47,931 nucleotides of DNA from Vreelandella maris (GTDB lineage: Bacteria; Pseudomonadota; Gammaproteobacteria; Pseudomonadales; Halomonadaceae): NCBI RefSeq assembly GCF_013371085.1, contig NZ_JABWCV010000029.1, positions 1 through 47,931 on the forward strand. The letters are read 5' to 3'. Position 1 is the first letter of the stretch. Each line of letters starts with the position of its first letter. The notes beneath the pieces are model-generated. The model was not told the origin of the DNA, did not search any database, and worked only from the letters and a program-made list of their open reading frames with translations. The translations under genes and the position numbers were made by a program. Shown here piece after piece: positions 33,087-40,261 of this stretch.

Positions 33087-33798
33087 TCAAGCGCGGGTGT
33101 TGGTCATTGATGACGAACCCCACATTCGCCACTTCTTGCGCATCAGCCTTGCCTCCCAGGGTTTCCAGGTGATCGAGGCCGCCACTGGTCGTGAAGGGTT
33201 GGAAAAACTCAGCGCCGGTGCCTCTGCACCCAACGCGGACATCGTTCTGTTGGATCTTGGCCTACCCGATATGGATGGTCAGCAGGTACTCGATGCCATC
33301 CGCCAGCATTATGAAGTGCCTGTTATCATCGTTTCGGTCCGCGGGCATGAGGCAGAAAAAGTTCGTGCACTGGATAACGGTGCTAGTGACTACGTTACCA
33401 AGCCATTTGGTATCCAAGAGTTGTTGGCCCGAATTCGAGCTTTATTAAGACGGCGCGCCAGTCCCAGTGCTCAGCGATTCAAGCATGGCGGACTGGTGGT
33501 CGATATCGCCGCCCACCAAGTCAGTTTGAATAACATCGCGGTTCATTTAACACCTAAAGAGTTTGCCATTCTGGCCCATCTTATCGCTAGTGCTGGACGC
33601 GTCGTGACGCAGACCCAGCTACTTCGTCAGATCTGGGGCCCCACCCACCAGGACGACAGCCACTATTTGCGAATTGTGGTGAGCAAACTGCGCTACAAAC
33701 TCGGCGACGATCCCCAGTCGCCTACCCTGTTACAAACAGAACCCGGCATTGGTTACCGGCTCTCCCTTGAGCCTGACCGTGAGGACAATAGCCCATGA
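33076..33798 (+). CDS. KdpE-like response regulator (OmpR family)
   Basis: A 240-residue regulator from the ATG at 33076, which has GAGGAGG seven bases upstream; a longer frame from 32911 is inside the kinase gene. The receiver has acidic Asp12-Asp13, phosphoacceptor Asp60 in VLLDLGLPD, Ser87 and Lys109 in YVTKPFG. A C-terminal winged helix follows ([43 protein letters not shown]), with the KdpE-like HYLRI segment. It overlaps the kinase gene by 11 bases and trkA by 4, so all are co-translated. Confidence 0.92.
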   Translation: MSSDQARVLVIDDEPHIRHFLRISLASQGFQVIEAATGREGLEKLSAGASAPNADIVLLDLGLPDMDGQQVLDAIRQHYEVPVIIVSVRGHEAEKVRALDNGASDYVTKPFGIQELLARIRALLRRRASPSAQRFKHGGLVVDIAAHQVSLNNIAVHLTPKEFAILAHLIASAGRVVTQTQLLRQIWGPTHQDDSHYLRIVVSKLRYKLGDDPQSPTLLQTEPGIGYRLSLEPDREDNSP

Positions 33799-35168
33799 AG
33801 ATCATTATTCTCGGCGCCGGCCAGGTCGGCGGCACCTTGGCAGAACACCTCGCCCGCGAGGAGAACGACATCACTGTCGTTGATACCGATGCCAAAAAAC
33901 TGCGCGATCTGCACACCAAACTCGATATCCGCACCGTGACCGGCGCGGGCTCTTACCCTATTGTGCTGCGCCAGGCAGGCTGCGAAGACGCCGATATGCT
34001 GATCGCCGTCACCAGCAGCGATGAAATTAACATGATCGCCTGCCAAGTTGCCCACACGCTGTTTCGCACTCCGACCAAGATCGCCCGGGTGCGTGCTACG
34101 GCGTATTTAACCCGTAAAGGCCTTTTTGCCCACGAAGCGATACCCATTGATGTCCTCATCAGCCCCGAGCAGGTGGTCACCGACCACGTGCGCCGCCTGA
34201 TCGAGCACCCCGGCGCCCTACAGGTGCTGGAGTTTGCCGGTGGCCTGGTACAGCTGGTGGCGGTGAAAGCGTTTTACGGCGGCCCGCTAGTGGGTCAGGA
34301 TTTAGCCTTTCTGCGCCGCCATATGCCCAACGTGGATACCCGTGTGTCGGCTATTTACCGGCGCAATCGACCGATTATTCCCCGCGGCGATACGGTCATC
34401 GAAGCTGACGATGAGGTCTTCTTTCTCGCCGCTCGTCGAGATATTCGTGCGGTGATGAGCGAGCTACGCCGGGTCGAGCGGGATTTCCGCCGCGTGGTGA
34501 TTGCCGGTGGCGGCAACATCGGCGAGCGGCTGGCTGAGCATCTGGAGCATAGCCATCAGGTCAAGATCATTGAGCACGACCTGGAGCGCTGCACCACGCT
34601 TTCCGAGCGGTTGGATCGCACCGTGGTGCTCCACGGCAGCGCCACCAGCAAGCGCCTGCTGGAAGAAGAGAACATCGAAGAGTGCGATATCTTCTGCGCG
34701 CTGACCAACGACGACGAGGTTAATATCATGTCATCGCTGCTGGCCAAGCGTTTAGGCGCCAAGAAGGTGCTGACGTTGATCAACAACGCCGCTTATGTTG
34801 ATTTGGTGCAGGGTGGCGAGATCGATATCGCTATTTCGCCCCAGCAGGCGACTATTGGCAGTCTGCTGACGCACGTGCGACGCGGCGACATCGTCAACGT
34901 CCACTCGCTGCGCCGGGGCGCCGCCGAAGCGATTGAAGCCATTGCCCATGGCGACAAGCAGTCGTCTAAGGTGGTTGGCCGCACCATCAGCGAGATCGAC
35001 CTACCGGAAGGCACCACGATTGGGGCAATTGTGCGCGGCAAAGAGGTCATCATCGCCCACGGCGATGTGATGGTTGAGAGCGGCGACCACGTGATTCTGT
35101 TTGTGGTCGACAAACGCCGCATTCGCGACGTGGAACGCCTGTTCCAAGTCGGCTTATCGTTCTTTTAA
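33795..35168 (+). CDS. trkA: Trk system potassium uptake protein TrkA
   Basis: Cytoplasmic NAD-binding regulatory subunit that gates TrkH. The 457 residues comprise two RCK units: the first Rossmann motif [16 protein letters not shown] (5-20) and the second [18 protein letters not shown], each followed by a TrkA-C domain (first [20 protein letters not shown], second near the C-terminus with [20 protein letters not shown]). Its ATG overlaps the regulator stop as ATGA. It converges on the anti-sigma factor gene with 17 bases between and no obvious terminator. Confidence 0.95.
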   Translation: MKIIILGAGQVGGTLAEHLAREENDITVVDTDAKKLRDLHTKLDIRTVTGAGSYPIVLRQAGCEDADMLIAVTSSDEINMIACQVAHTLFRTPTKIARVRATAYLTRKGLFAHEAIPIDVLISPEQVVTDHVRRLIEHPGALQVLEFAGGLVQLVAVKAFYGGPLVGQDLAFLRRHMPNVDTRVSAIYRRNRPIIPRGDTVIEADDEVFFLAARRDIRAVMSELRRVERDFRRVVIAGGGNIGERLAEHLEHSHQVKIIEHDLERCTTLSERLDRTVVLHGSATSKRLLEEENIEECDIFCALTNDDEVNIMSSLLAKRLGAKKVLTLINNAAYVDLVQGGEIDIAISPQQATIGSLLTHVRRGDIVNVHSLRRGAAEAIEAIAHGDKQSSKVVGRTISEIDLPEGTTIGAIVRGKEVIIAHGDVMVESGDHVILFVVDKRRIRDVERLFQVGLSFF

Positions 35169-35185
35169 TTGGCGCTTTTGAGAGG

Positions 35186-35929
35186 CTAAATCTCGACCGC
35201 GCGACCAATAAATTCAATGGGCCCAGTGGGCAGGCCAGTGGCCGAACCGGTTTCGTCTTCAAGCGTTAGCTCAAACAGCTGGTTATCTTCAAGCGGCGGC
35301 AGCTGGTCTAAGCGCATCCGAATGGGTTGGCCTGGCTCCACTAGCCCCAGCGATACCGGAGCCTGCCACTCATCCGCCTTGGTCCAGAACTCTAGCGCCT
35401 TACCTTCAGGCACTTCGAACGTACCCAGCGGGATAAGCTCTATTTCCTGCCGCGATGATGCCTGAACTACCCAGCCCGCTGATTGGGTTTGCGGGGCAAG
35501 CAGAACCACCATGTACTCAGGCGTAGTTGAAATAGTTGGTTCAGTGACTTCATTTGCCAGCATTACCCCCATGACTAACGCCGCCGCCAAACCAAACCCG
35601 GCAGCGCCACGCCAAAATGGCAAGCTATGTAGAATGCGACGAGGCCTTGGAGGCACAACAGCGGAACCCGTACGATTAGCGGGTGTTTTTTGTGCCTTTA
35701 AGCTGCGCTCAATACGTGGCCACAAATAATCGGAGGGAGCGACAGGCGTGGTGATAGCGGTATAAGGTAAAAAGCGCTCTTCCCAGGCCATCACGGCTTT
35801 TTGCAGTTCAGGCTCATTGGGTAACCGAGCTTCCAGCACTTTGCGCTGCTCTAACGACAGTGTGCCTAGCACGTATTCACCCGCCAAGGCATGGTCATCT
35901 TCGCGTTCGTGATCATTAGGGCGGGTCAT
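35186..35929 (-). CDS. Anti-sigma factor, RskA/ChrR-like membrane protein
   Basis: A 247-residue single-span protein. The cytoplasmic N-terminus (DDHALAGEYVLGTLSLEQRK, 11-30) resembles the zinc-finger-less anti-sigma domain that binds ECF sigma factors. One hydrophobic span follows at about 105-125, then an exported RskA-type domain (VVLLAPQTQSAGWVVQA, LEFWTKADEWQAPVSLG). The chosen ATG overlaps the sigma factor stop as ATGA and has GGGAG eight bases upstream; an ATG three codons earlier is possible. It should hold the sigma factor encoded just upstream until a periplasmic signal. Confidence 0.88.
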   Translation of the reverse strand: MTRPNDHEREDDHALAGEYVLGTLSLEQRKVLEARLPNEPELQKAVMAWEERFLPYTAITTPVAPSDYLWPRIERSLKAQKTPANRTGSAVVPPRPRRILHSLPFWRGAAGFGLAAALVMGVMLANEVTEPTISTTPEYMVVLLAPQTQSAGWVVQASSRQEIELIPLGTFEVPEGKALEFWTKADEWQAPVSLGLVEPGQPIRMRLDQLPPLEDNQLFELTLEDETGSATGLPTGPIEFIGRAVEI

Positions 35930-36489
35930 GCCATACACTCCCGTAAGCGCAGTAAACTGCGTTTTATCCAGGCTTTAACGGTACCGAGGGGCGCCCCAGT
36001 ATGGGCAGCAATTTCCGCGTGACTGAGGCCATCAACATAGGCGTGAAGTACACAGTTACGCCGCTCGGGCTCAAGTTGCTCTAAACAGCTATCCATCCGC
36101 TGGCCGGTCTGCCAATCAAAGGCTTCTTCGGCAACATCAGCGTGCTGGAAGTGTTCGTCGTGATCTAATTCGGTGGGGGCGTTGCTATCGAAGGTAATTT
36201 CACGGTCACGGTAACGAATAGCATTTAATGCCAAGTGACGCGCGACACTAAATATCCATGCTCGCGCAGACCCTTTGTCAGGGTCAAAACTATCGGCGCG
36301 TTGCCAAATATTTAGGCAGGCATCGTGAACAATATCTTCAGCCATACCACGGTCTTTGACGATTCGTAGTACCACACCTAAAAGCCTGGCACCTTCATGA
36401 ACGTAAAGTTGATGCAAAGCGTCATGCTCACCATGGGCACATTTGGCCAATACAGCAGCATGATCAAGTTCTGAAGACACGTCAGTCAA
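35926..36489 (-). CDS. ECF-family RNA polymerase sigma factor
   Basis: A 187-residue sigma-70 family factor: region 2 around HQLYVHEGARLLGVVLRIVK, MAEDIVHDACLNIWQRADSF and ARAWIFSVARHLALNAIRYR; region 4 around LEPERRNCVLHAYVDGLSHA, EIAAHTGAPLGTVKAWIKRS. The listed start is a TTG with AGGGAG seven bases upstream; a GTG three codons later is the alternative, and there is no ATG option that keeps region 2. It is coupled to its anti-sigma factor. Confidence 0.92.
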   Translation of the reverse strand: MTDVSSELDHAAVLAKCAHGEHDALHQLYVHEGARLLGVVLRIVKDRGMAEDIVHDACLNIWQRADSFDPDKGSARAWIFSVARHLALNAIRYRDREITFDSNAPTELDHDEHFQHADVAEEAFDWQTGQRMDSCLEQLEPERRNCVLHAYVDGLSHAEIAAHTGAPLGTVKAWIKRSLLRLRECMA

Positions 36490-36598
36490 ACCCTAGCTCC
36501 CTGGTGACGGCACCGACGCCAGTCGTCGTTTTCACAGACAGCATATCCGCTAGGGACTCAACAAACGAGTCCCCAGCGAAATTAGCGTTCCAGTCGAC

Positions 36599-37120
36599 TT
36601 ATTCAGCCGCCCAGAAGATATAATCCGCTTGATAGGTGACTACGGCGGTAGCGCCGTCATGTTCCATATCACAAGCCACATTGGGCGCAACGCCACCCTG
36701 GGTGTTTAAACGCTGAATGTAGCTGACGCCTGTCATTGCGCCTTCGCCTTCAGCAGGGTTGGCTTCAACAAGCTGGAGCGGAATGTTGCCATCACCATTG
36801 GTGGCCGTGGCTAGCTGGGTACCGGTCACTTTAGAACCATCCAACGCTTCCCACGTGGCTGGCGGGCCATAGTAGCTACCTACTTGGCTGCCATCGCTAG
36901 CATTAAGTGCAGCGTCTGGGCCTTTGAATACCCAGCCCATGTTGCCGTCCTCTTTGGTTTCACACATGTAGGTAATGGCGCCAACGCCAACCGTTTCGAG
37001 GGCGATGGTGTTGCCGTCCGGCACTTGAACGTCCGCAGGCGTTTCGGCCAAAACGGCATGACTGAAGGATGCAATCAGAGTGGCGGCCAAGGTAGCGCGC
37101 GTTAGATGATGAAGTGTCAT
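36599..37120 (-). CDS. DUF3455 domain secreted protein
   Basis: A 173-residue protein with a signal peptide ending near Ala25 (AVLA). The mature part opens VQVPDGNTIALETVGVGAITYMCE and includes MGWVFKGPDAALNASDG, GSYYGPPATWEALDGSKVTG and the C-terminal YQADYIFWAAE, as in the DUF3455 family, whose function I do not know. Cys53 and Cys150 may form a disulfide in the periplasm. AGGAG precedes the ATG. It is 109 bases upstream of the ECF sigma gene on the same strand and may share its control; no sigma-specific promoter could be identified. Confidence 0.85.
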   Translation of the reverse strand: MTLHHLTRATLAATLIASFSHAVLAETPADVQVPDGNTIALETVGVGAITYMCETKEDGNMGWVFKGPDAALNASDGSQVGSYYGPPATWEALDGSKVTGTQLATATNGDGNIPLQLVEANPAEGEGAMTGVSYIQRLNTQGGVAPNVACDMEHDGATAVVTYQADYIFWAAE

Positions 37121-37213
37121 TTCAGTCTCCTAAAAGGGTTGTTATCAGCTGCCGTAAATAGCGGCTGTATAGGGAATACCCGCGAGAAGACGTTTTGGAT
37201 GCACTATGTTTAA

Positions 37214-37245
37214 AAAATAAAAAACCCTGAGCAAGGGCTCAGGGT
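37214..37245 (-). terminator. Rho-independent terminator of gap
   Basis: On the minus strand ACCCTGAGC and GCTCAGGGT (37245-37237 and 37232-37224) form a 9-bp stem with a four-base loop, followed by TTTTTTATTTTTT. It lies 36 bases after the gap stop codon, pointing away from it. Confidence 0.92.
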
Positions 37246-37280
37246 AACGAGTAGGAATAGTTAGCAGTGTTCGCTATAGC

Positions 37281-38282
37281 TTAAGCGGTCTTTTGCATCG
37301 CAATGGCGGTGTCCAGCATGCGGTTGGAGAAGCCCCACTCGTTGTCGTACCACGCCATAATCTTAACCAAGCGACCATTTACACGGGTGTGATTGGTATC
37401 GAAGGTGGATGAGTTGGCATCGTGATTGAAGTCGATGGAGACCAGCGGCTCGGCATTAACCGCCAGCACTGGCGAATTCGCAGCAGCCTTCTCGACAATG
37501 GCATTGATTTCTTCTTTGGTGGTATCGCGGCTGGCGGTGAAAGTAAGATCCACCAGCGACACGTTGATCACCGGCACGCGAACTGCCAGGCCATCGAACT
37601 TGCCAGCCAGTTCCGGCAATACTAAACCTACCGCCGCTGCCGCCCCGGTCTTAGTCGGGATCATGGAGTGGGTCGCACTACGAGCGCGGTAAGGGTCAGA
37701 GTGGTAAACATCCGACAGGTTCTGGTCGTTGGTGTAAGCATGCACCGTGGTCATCAGACCGTTCTCTATCCCTACCGCATCGTTCAGCGCTTTTGCTACC
37801 GGCGCCAGGCAGTTCGTGGTGCAGGAGGCGTTGGAAACCACCGTATGCTCGGCGGTTAGAATATCGTCATTCACGCCGTATACAATGGTGGCATCAGCGT
37901 CGGGGCTGGGCGCAGAAATAAGCACCCGCTTGGCGCCAGCAGTAATGTGCTTGGCAGCCGCCTCGCGCTTGGTAAACAGCCCCGTGCACTCCATCACCAG
38001 GTCGATATTCATCGACGACCACGGCAACTGTGCTGGGTCACGCTCGGAGGAGATCGCGATACGATCACCATCCACCGTGATGCTCTCGTTGTCATGCTCT
38101 ACCTTGAAAGGGAAGTGGCCATGCACGGTGTCGTGACGCAACAGGTGGGAGTTCAGCGAAGGATCGCCCAAATCGTTGATAGCGACAACCTGTACACGGT
38201 CGCGGTAGCTGTTCTCGTAAAGGGCGCGCAGTACATTGCGGCCGATACGGCCAAACCCGTTAATCGCAACTCTTATTGTCAT
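37281..38282 (-). CDS. gap: Glyceraldehyde-3-phosphate dehydrogenase, type I
   Basis: Glycolytic/Entner-Doudoroff enzyme oxidising GAP with NAD(P) and phosphate. From the ATG at 38282 (GAGGAG eight bases upstream) it has 333 residues; the frame's five extra upstream codons are leader. Visible are FGRIGR (10-15), the catalytic Cys154 in [12 protein letters not shown], His181 in [10 protein letters not shown] and the C-terminal [12 protein letters not shown]. Erythrose-4-phosphate dehydrogenase is similar, but the HAYTNDQ and [12 protein letters not shown] segments fit GAPDH. HexR-like sites in the intergenic region with mgsA suggest control with the ED genes. Confidence 0.94.
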   Translation of the reverse strand: MTIRVAINGFGRIGRNVLRALYENSYRDRVQVVAINDLGDPSLNSHLLRHDTVHGHFPFKVEHDNESITVDGDRIAISSERDPAQLPWSSMNIDLVMECTGLFTKREAAAKHITAGAKRVLISAPSPDADATIVYGVNDDILTAEHTVVSNASCTTNCLAPVAKALNDAVGIENGLMTTVHAYTNDQNLSDVYHSDPYRARSATHSMIPTKTGAAAAVGLVLPELAGKFDGLAVRVPVINVSLVDLTFTASRDTTKEEINAIVEKAAANSPVLAVNAEPLVSIDFNHDANSSTFDTNHTRVNGRLVKIMAWYDNEWGFSNRMLDTAIAMQKTA

Positions 38283-38322
38283 GATATAACTCCTCAATTA
38301 ACCAATGGTAGCAAGTGTCGCA

Positions 38323-38342
38323 TTTAGTAAAAAATTACTAAA
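38323..38342. promoter_or_regulatory. Palindrome in the gap promoter region, HexR-like variant
   Basis: TTTAGTAA-AAAA-TTACTAAA, 20 bp with perfect 8-bp arms, 40 bases before the gap ATG. It carries the same TAGTAA/TTACTA half-sites as the box at 38416 but with two more bases between them, so the face of the helix differs. It may be a second, weaker site. Confidence 0.45.
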
Positions 38343-38415
38343 AATACGTATTTAAGCGTCATGAGGCTGAAAATTCGTATAACAACGGCCCCAAAAGGCT
38401 TGTAAATATCCAATA

Positions 38416-38430
38416 TGTAGTAAAATTACT
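38416..38430. promoter_or_regulatory. HexR-like operator between gap and mgsA
   Basis: TGTAGTAAAATTACT (inner perfect palindrome TAGTAAAATTACTA, 38418-38431) matches the zwf box in 14 of 15 positions. It lies in the divergent gap/mgsA intergenic region, 70 bases before mgsA. Confidence 0.65.
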
Positions 38431-38500
38431 ATATAAGCGCTACCGTAGTCCAACATTAAAAGCTGGTCTTAGAAAGCCAATACAAGTAAAGGGTTCCGCC

Positions 38501-38977
38501 ATGAGTGATGCACAACCGCCCCGCCAAGCTATCCGCACTCTACAAGCACGCAAACGCATTGCACTGATTGCCCACGACGGCAAGAAGGTCGAAATGCTGG
38601 AGTGGGCGACCCGCTGGCAAAGCGTGCTCAGCCAGCATGAGCTGATCGGCACCGGCACCACCGCCGGGCGCTTGAAAACCGCGCTGGGGCTCGATGTTGA
38701 AGGGTTGATGAGCGGGCCGTTGGGCGGCGACCAACAAATTGGTGCACGCATCGCCGAGCAGCGTCTGGATGTACTGATTTTCTTTTGGGATCCTTTCTCG
38801 CCTCAACCCCACGACCCGGATGTTAAGGCGCTGCTGCGCTTAGCGGCCCTGTGGAATGTGCCGGTTGCCTGCAATGCGGCGACCGCCGACTTCCTACTTT
38901 CATCGCCCTATCTGGGCGAAAGTTACGATATGTCGATTCCAGATGCGAGTGCCTGGGCCCAGGCCAGAACGGTCTAA
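38501..38977 (+). CDS. mgsA: Methylglyoxal synthase
   Basis: Converts dihydroxyacetone phosphate to methylglyoxal and phosphate, a relief valve when triose phosphates accumulate. The 158-residue protein keeps all catalytic residues at a constant +6 offset from the E. coli enzyme: His25 in IAHDGKK, Asp77 in GPLGGDQQIGA, Asp97 in FFWDPF, and His104 and Asp107 in PQPHDPD. AAAGGG precedes the ATG. It diverges from gap and shares its intergenic operators. Confidence 0.95.
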   Translation: MSDAQPPRQAIRTLQARKRIALIAHDGKKVEMLEWATRWQSVLSQHELIGTGTTAGRLKTALGLDVEGLMSGPLGGDQQIGARIAEQRLDVLIFFWDPFSPQPHDPDVKALLRLAALWNVPVACNAATADFLLSSPYLGESYDMSIPDASAWAQARTV

Positions 38978-38994
38978 GCATCAAAGCGCTGTGT

Positions 38995-39972
38995 TCAGCG
39001 GGTATGCAGGTGGCGGGCAACCACCTGCAGCCCGCACTCGTAGTGGCCGCCCAAGGCGGCCAACGCGCAGCTCAGCGTCAACGCAGCAATTCGGTCATAA
39101 TCCTGCAACGCTGAATTGACCGGCTGGGGGAGGAAATCCAGCAGCCGGTGATCGCCAAAGGTGGCCAAACGGATATTTTCTGGTAAGCCTCCACGCTCCA
39201 AGAACACATCAAACACTCCTTCCAGCAGCGTATAAGACGCTGTTACCAGCGCATCGGCGCCGCCCTCCTCATCCAGCAACCGGGCTGCAAGGCGCGCCCC
39301 TTCGCTTCGCTCATAGCTCGCCCCACTTAAGATCAGCGGCACAACTTCCATGCCGCTCAATGCCGCCTGGAAACCAGCCCGCCGTTCGCGGCTGATCGAC
39401 AGGTTCGGCATTGCCTCCAGCCACGCCACACGTTTGGTTGCCCCACCAATTACCGAGCGAGTCAACGCCTCGGCCGCTTCGCAGTCATTGCTCACCACGC
39501 TGGAAAACAGTGCGGGATTCAGGCCACGATCCATGCCCACCACACACCAGCCCTCGTCTACCAGATCGGCGTAGAAGGTGTCGTCGCTGGGCAGACAACT
39601 GGCGGTGATCAACACCTCACAGCGCTGGGCACGCAGCGCCAGGGCGAGTGCTCGCTCGCTCTCTGCACAGTCATCTGAACTAACAATCAGCAACTGATAG
39701 CCCTGCTCCCGCGCACCACGCTCCAGGCGTTTCGCCAGCCGGGCATAACTGATGTTCTCAAGGTCCGGCACGATAAGGCCCAGCAGACGGCTAGCCCCAC
39801 GACGCAGAGCGGCCGCCTGCGGGTCTATGTGGTAACGGTGCTGACGTACTACTGCCATCACTTTCTCAATCGTTGCCACGCTAATACGGCGCTGCTCGGC
39901 CTGGCCATTAATCACGTAGCTAGCGGTCGTGCGCGAGACGCCGGCTAGCCGGGCAATATCGGCGAGTGTCAT
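38995..39972 (-). CDS. fruR: LacI-family regulator of the fructose operon
   Basis: A 325-residue repressor of the FruR/Cra type. The helix-turn-helix is at the very N-terminus (MTLADIARLAGVSRTTASYV), followed by the hinge and a periplasmic-binding-like core (LLGLIVPDLENISYARLAKR). The ATG at 39972 with AGGGGA upstream is the start; the 24-codon extension upstream is not credible. It diverges from fruB, with palindromic half-sites between them, and ends 17 bases from the mgsA stop. Confidence 0.92.
   Translation of the reverse strand: MTLADIARLAGVSRTTASYVINGQAEQRRISVATIEKVMAVVRQHRYHIDPQAAALRRGASRLLGLIVPDLENISYARLAKRLERGAREQGYQLLIVSSDDCAESERALALALRAQRCEVLITASCLPSDDTFYADLVDEGWCVVGMDRGLNPALFSSVVSNDCEAAEALTRSVIGGATKRVAWLEAMPNLSISRERRAGFQAALSGMEVVPLILSGASYERSEGARLAARLLDEEGGADALVTASYTLLEGVFDVFLERGGLPENIRLATFGDHRLLDFLPQPVNSALQDYDRIAALTLSCALAALGGHYECGLQVVARHLHTR
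39005..39029. terminator. Hairpin between convergent mgsA and fruR ends
   Basis: TGCAGGTGG-cgggcaa-CCACCTGCA is a perfect 9-bp stem located within the last codons of fruR, 27 bases past the mgsA stop. It has no T-run on either side, so action as a terminator is uncertain; it may stabilise the mgsA transcript end. Confidence 0.3.
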
Positions 39973-40062
39973 TCGGGTTCCCCTTGGTGTGACCGGGCAG
40001 TTTATCAGCAAGTAAGCGCCTACCAGACCAAAGTCTAAAAGCACGAACCTTGCGTCACGAAG

Positions 40063-40136
40063 TGAATCGATTCAGCATAGCACTAACACTAGATTCATTG
40101 GCAAGGATGAATCACCGCTGAAGGGTCGATTCATCC
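40063..40136. promoter_or_regulatory. Cluster of FruR-type half-sites between fruR and fruB
   Basis: The six-mer TGAATC or its complement GATTCA occurs five times: 40063, 40069, 40092, 40108 and 40128. The first two abut as the perfect palindrome TGAATCGATTCA with a central CG, the hallmark of LacI-family operators. The last two lie in a longer inverted repeat GGATGAATC...GATTCATCC (40105-40113 and 40128-40136). They sit between the divergent fruR and fruB starts, where FruR should bind in the absence of fructose 1-phosphate. Confidence 0.7.
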
Positions 40137-40261
40137 CACTGGCATCAATGCCATTACCATGATCATTTAACGACGATCACTTATGTACACGCCCTGCACT
40201 CGACCCAAAGTACTCACCGGAAGTACTTCGCAGCAACAGAGCGCGTTTACAGGAGAATGCT

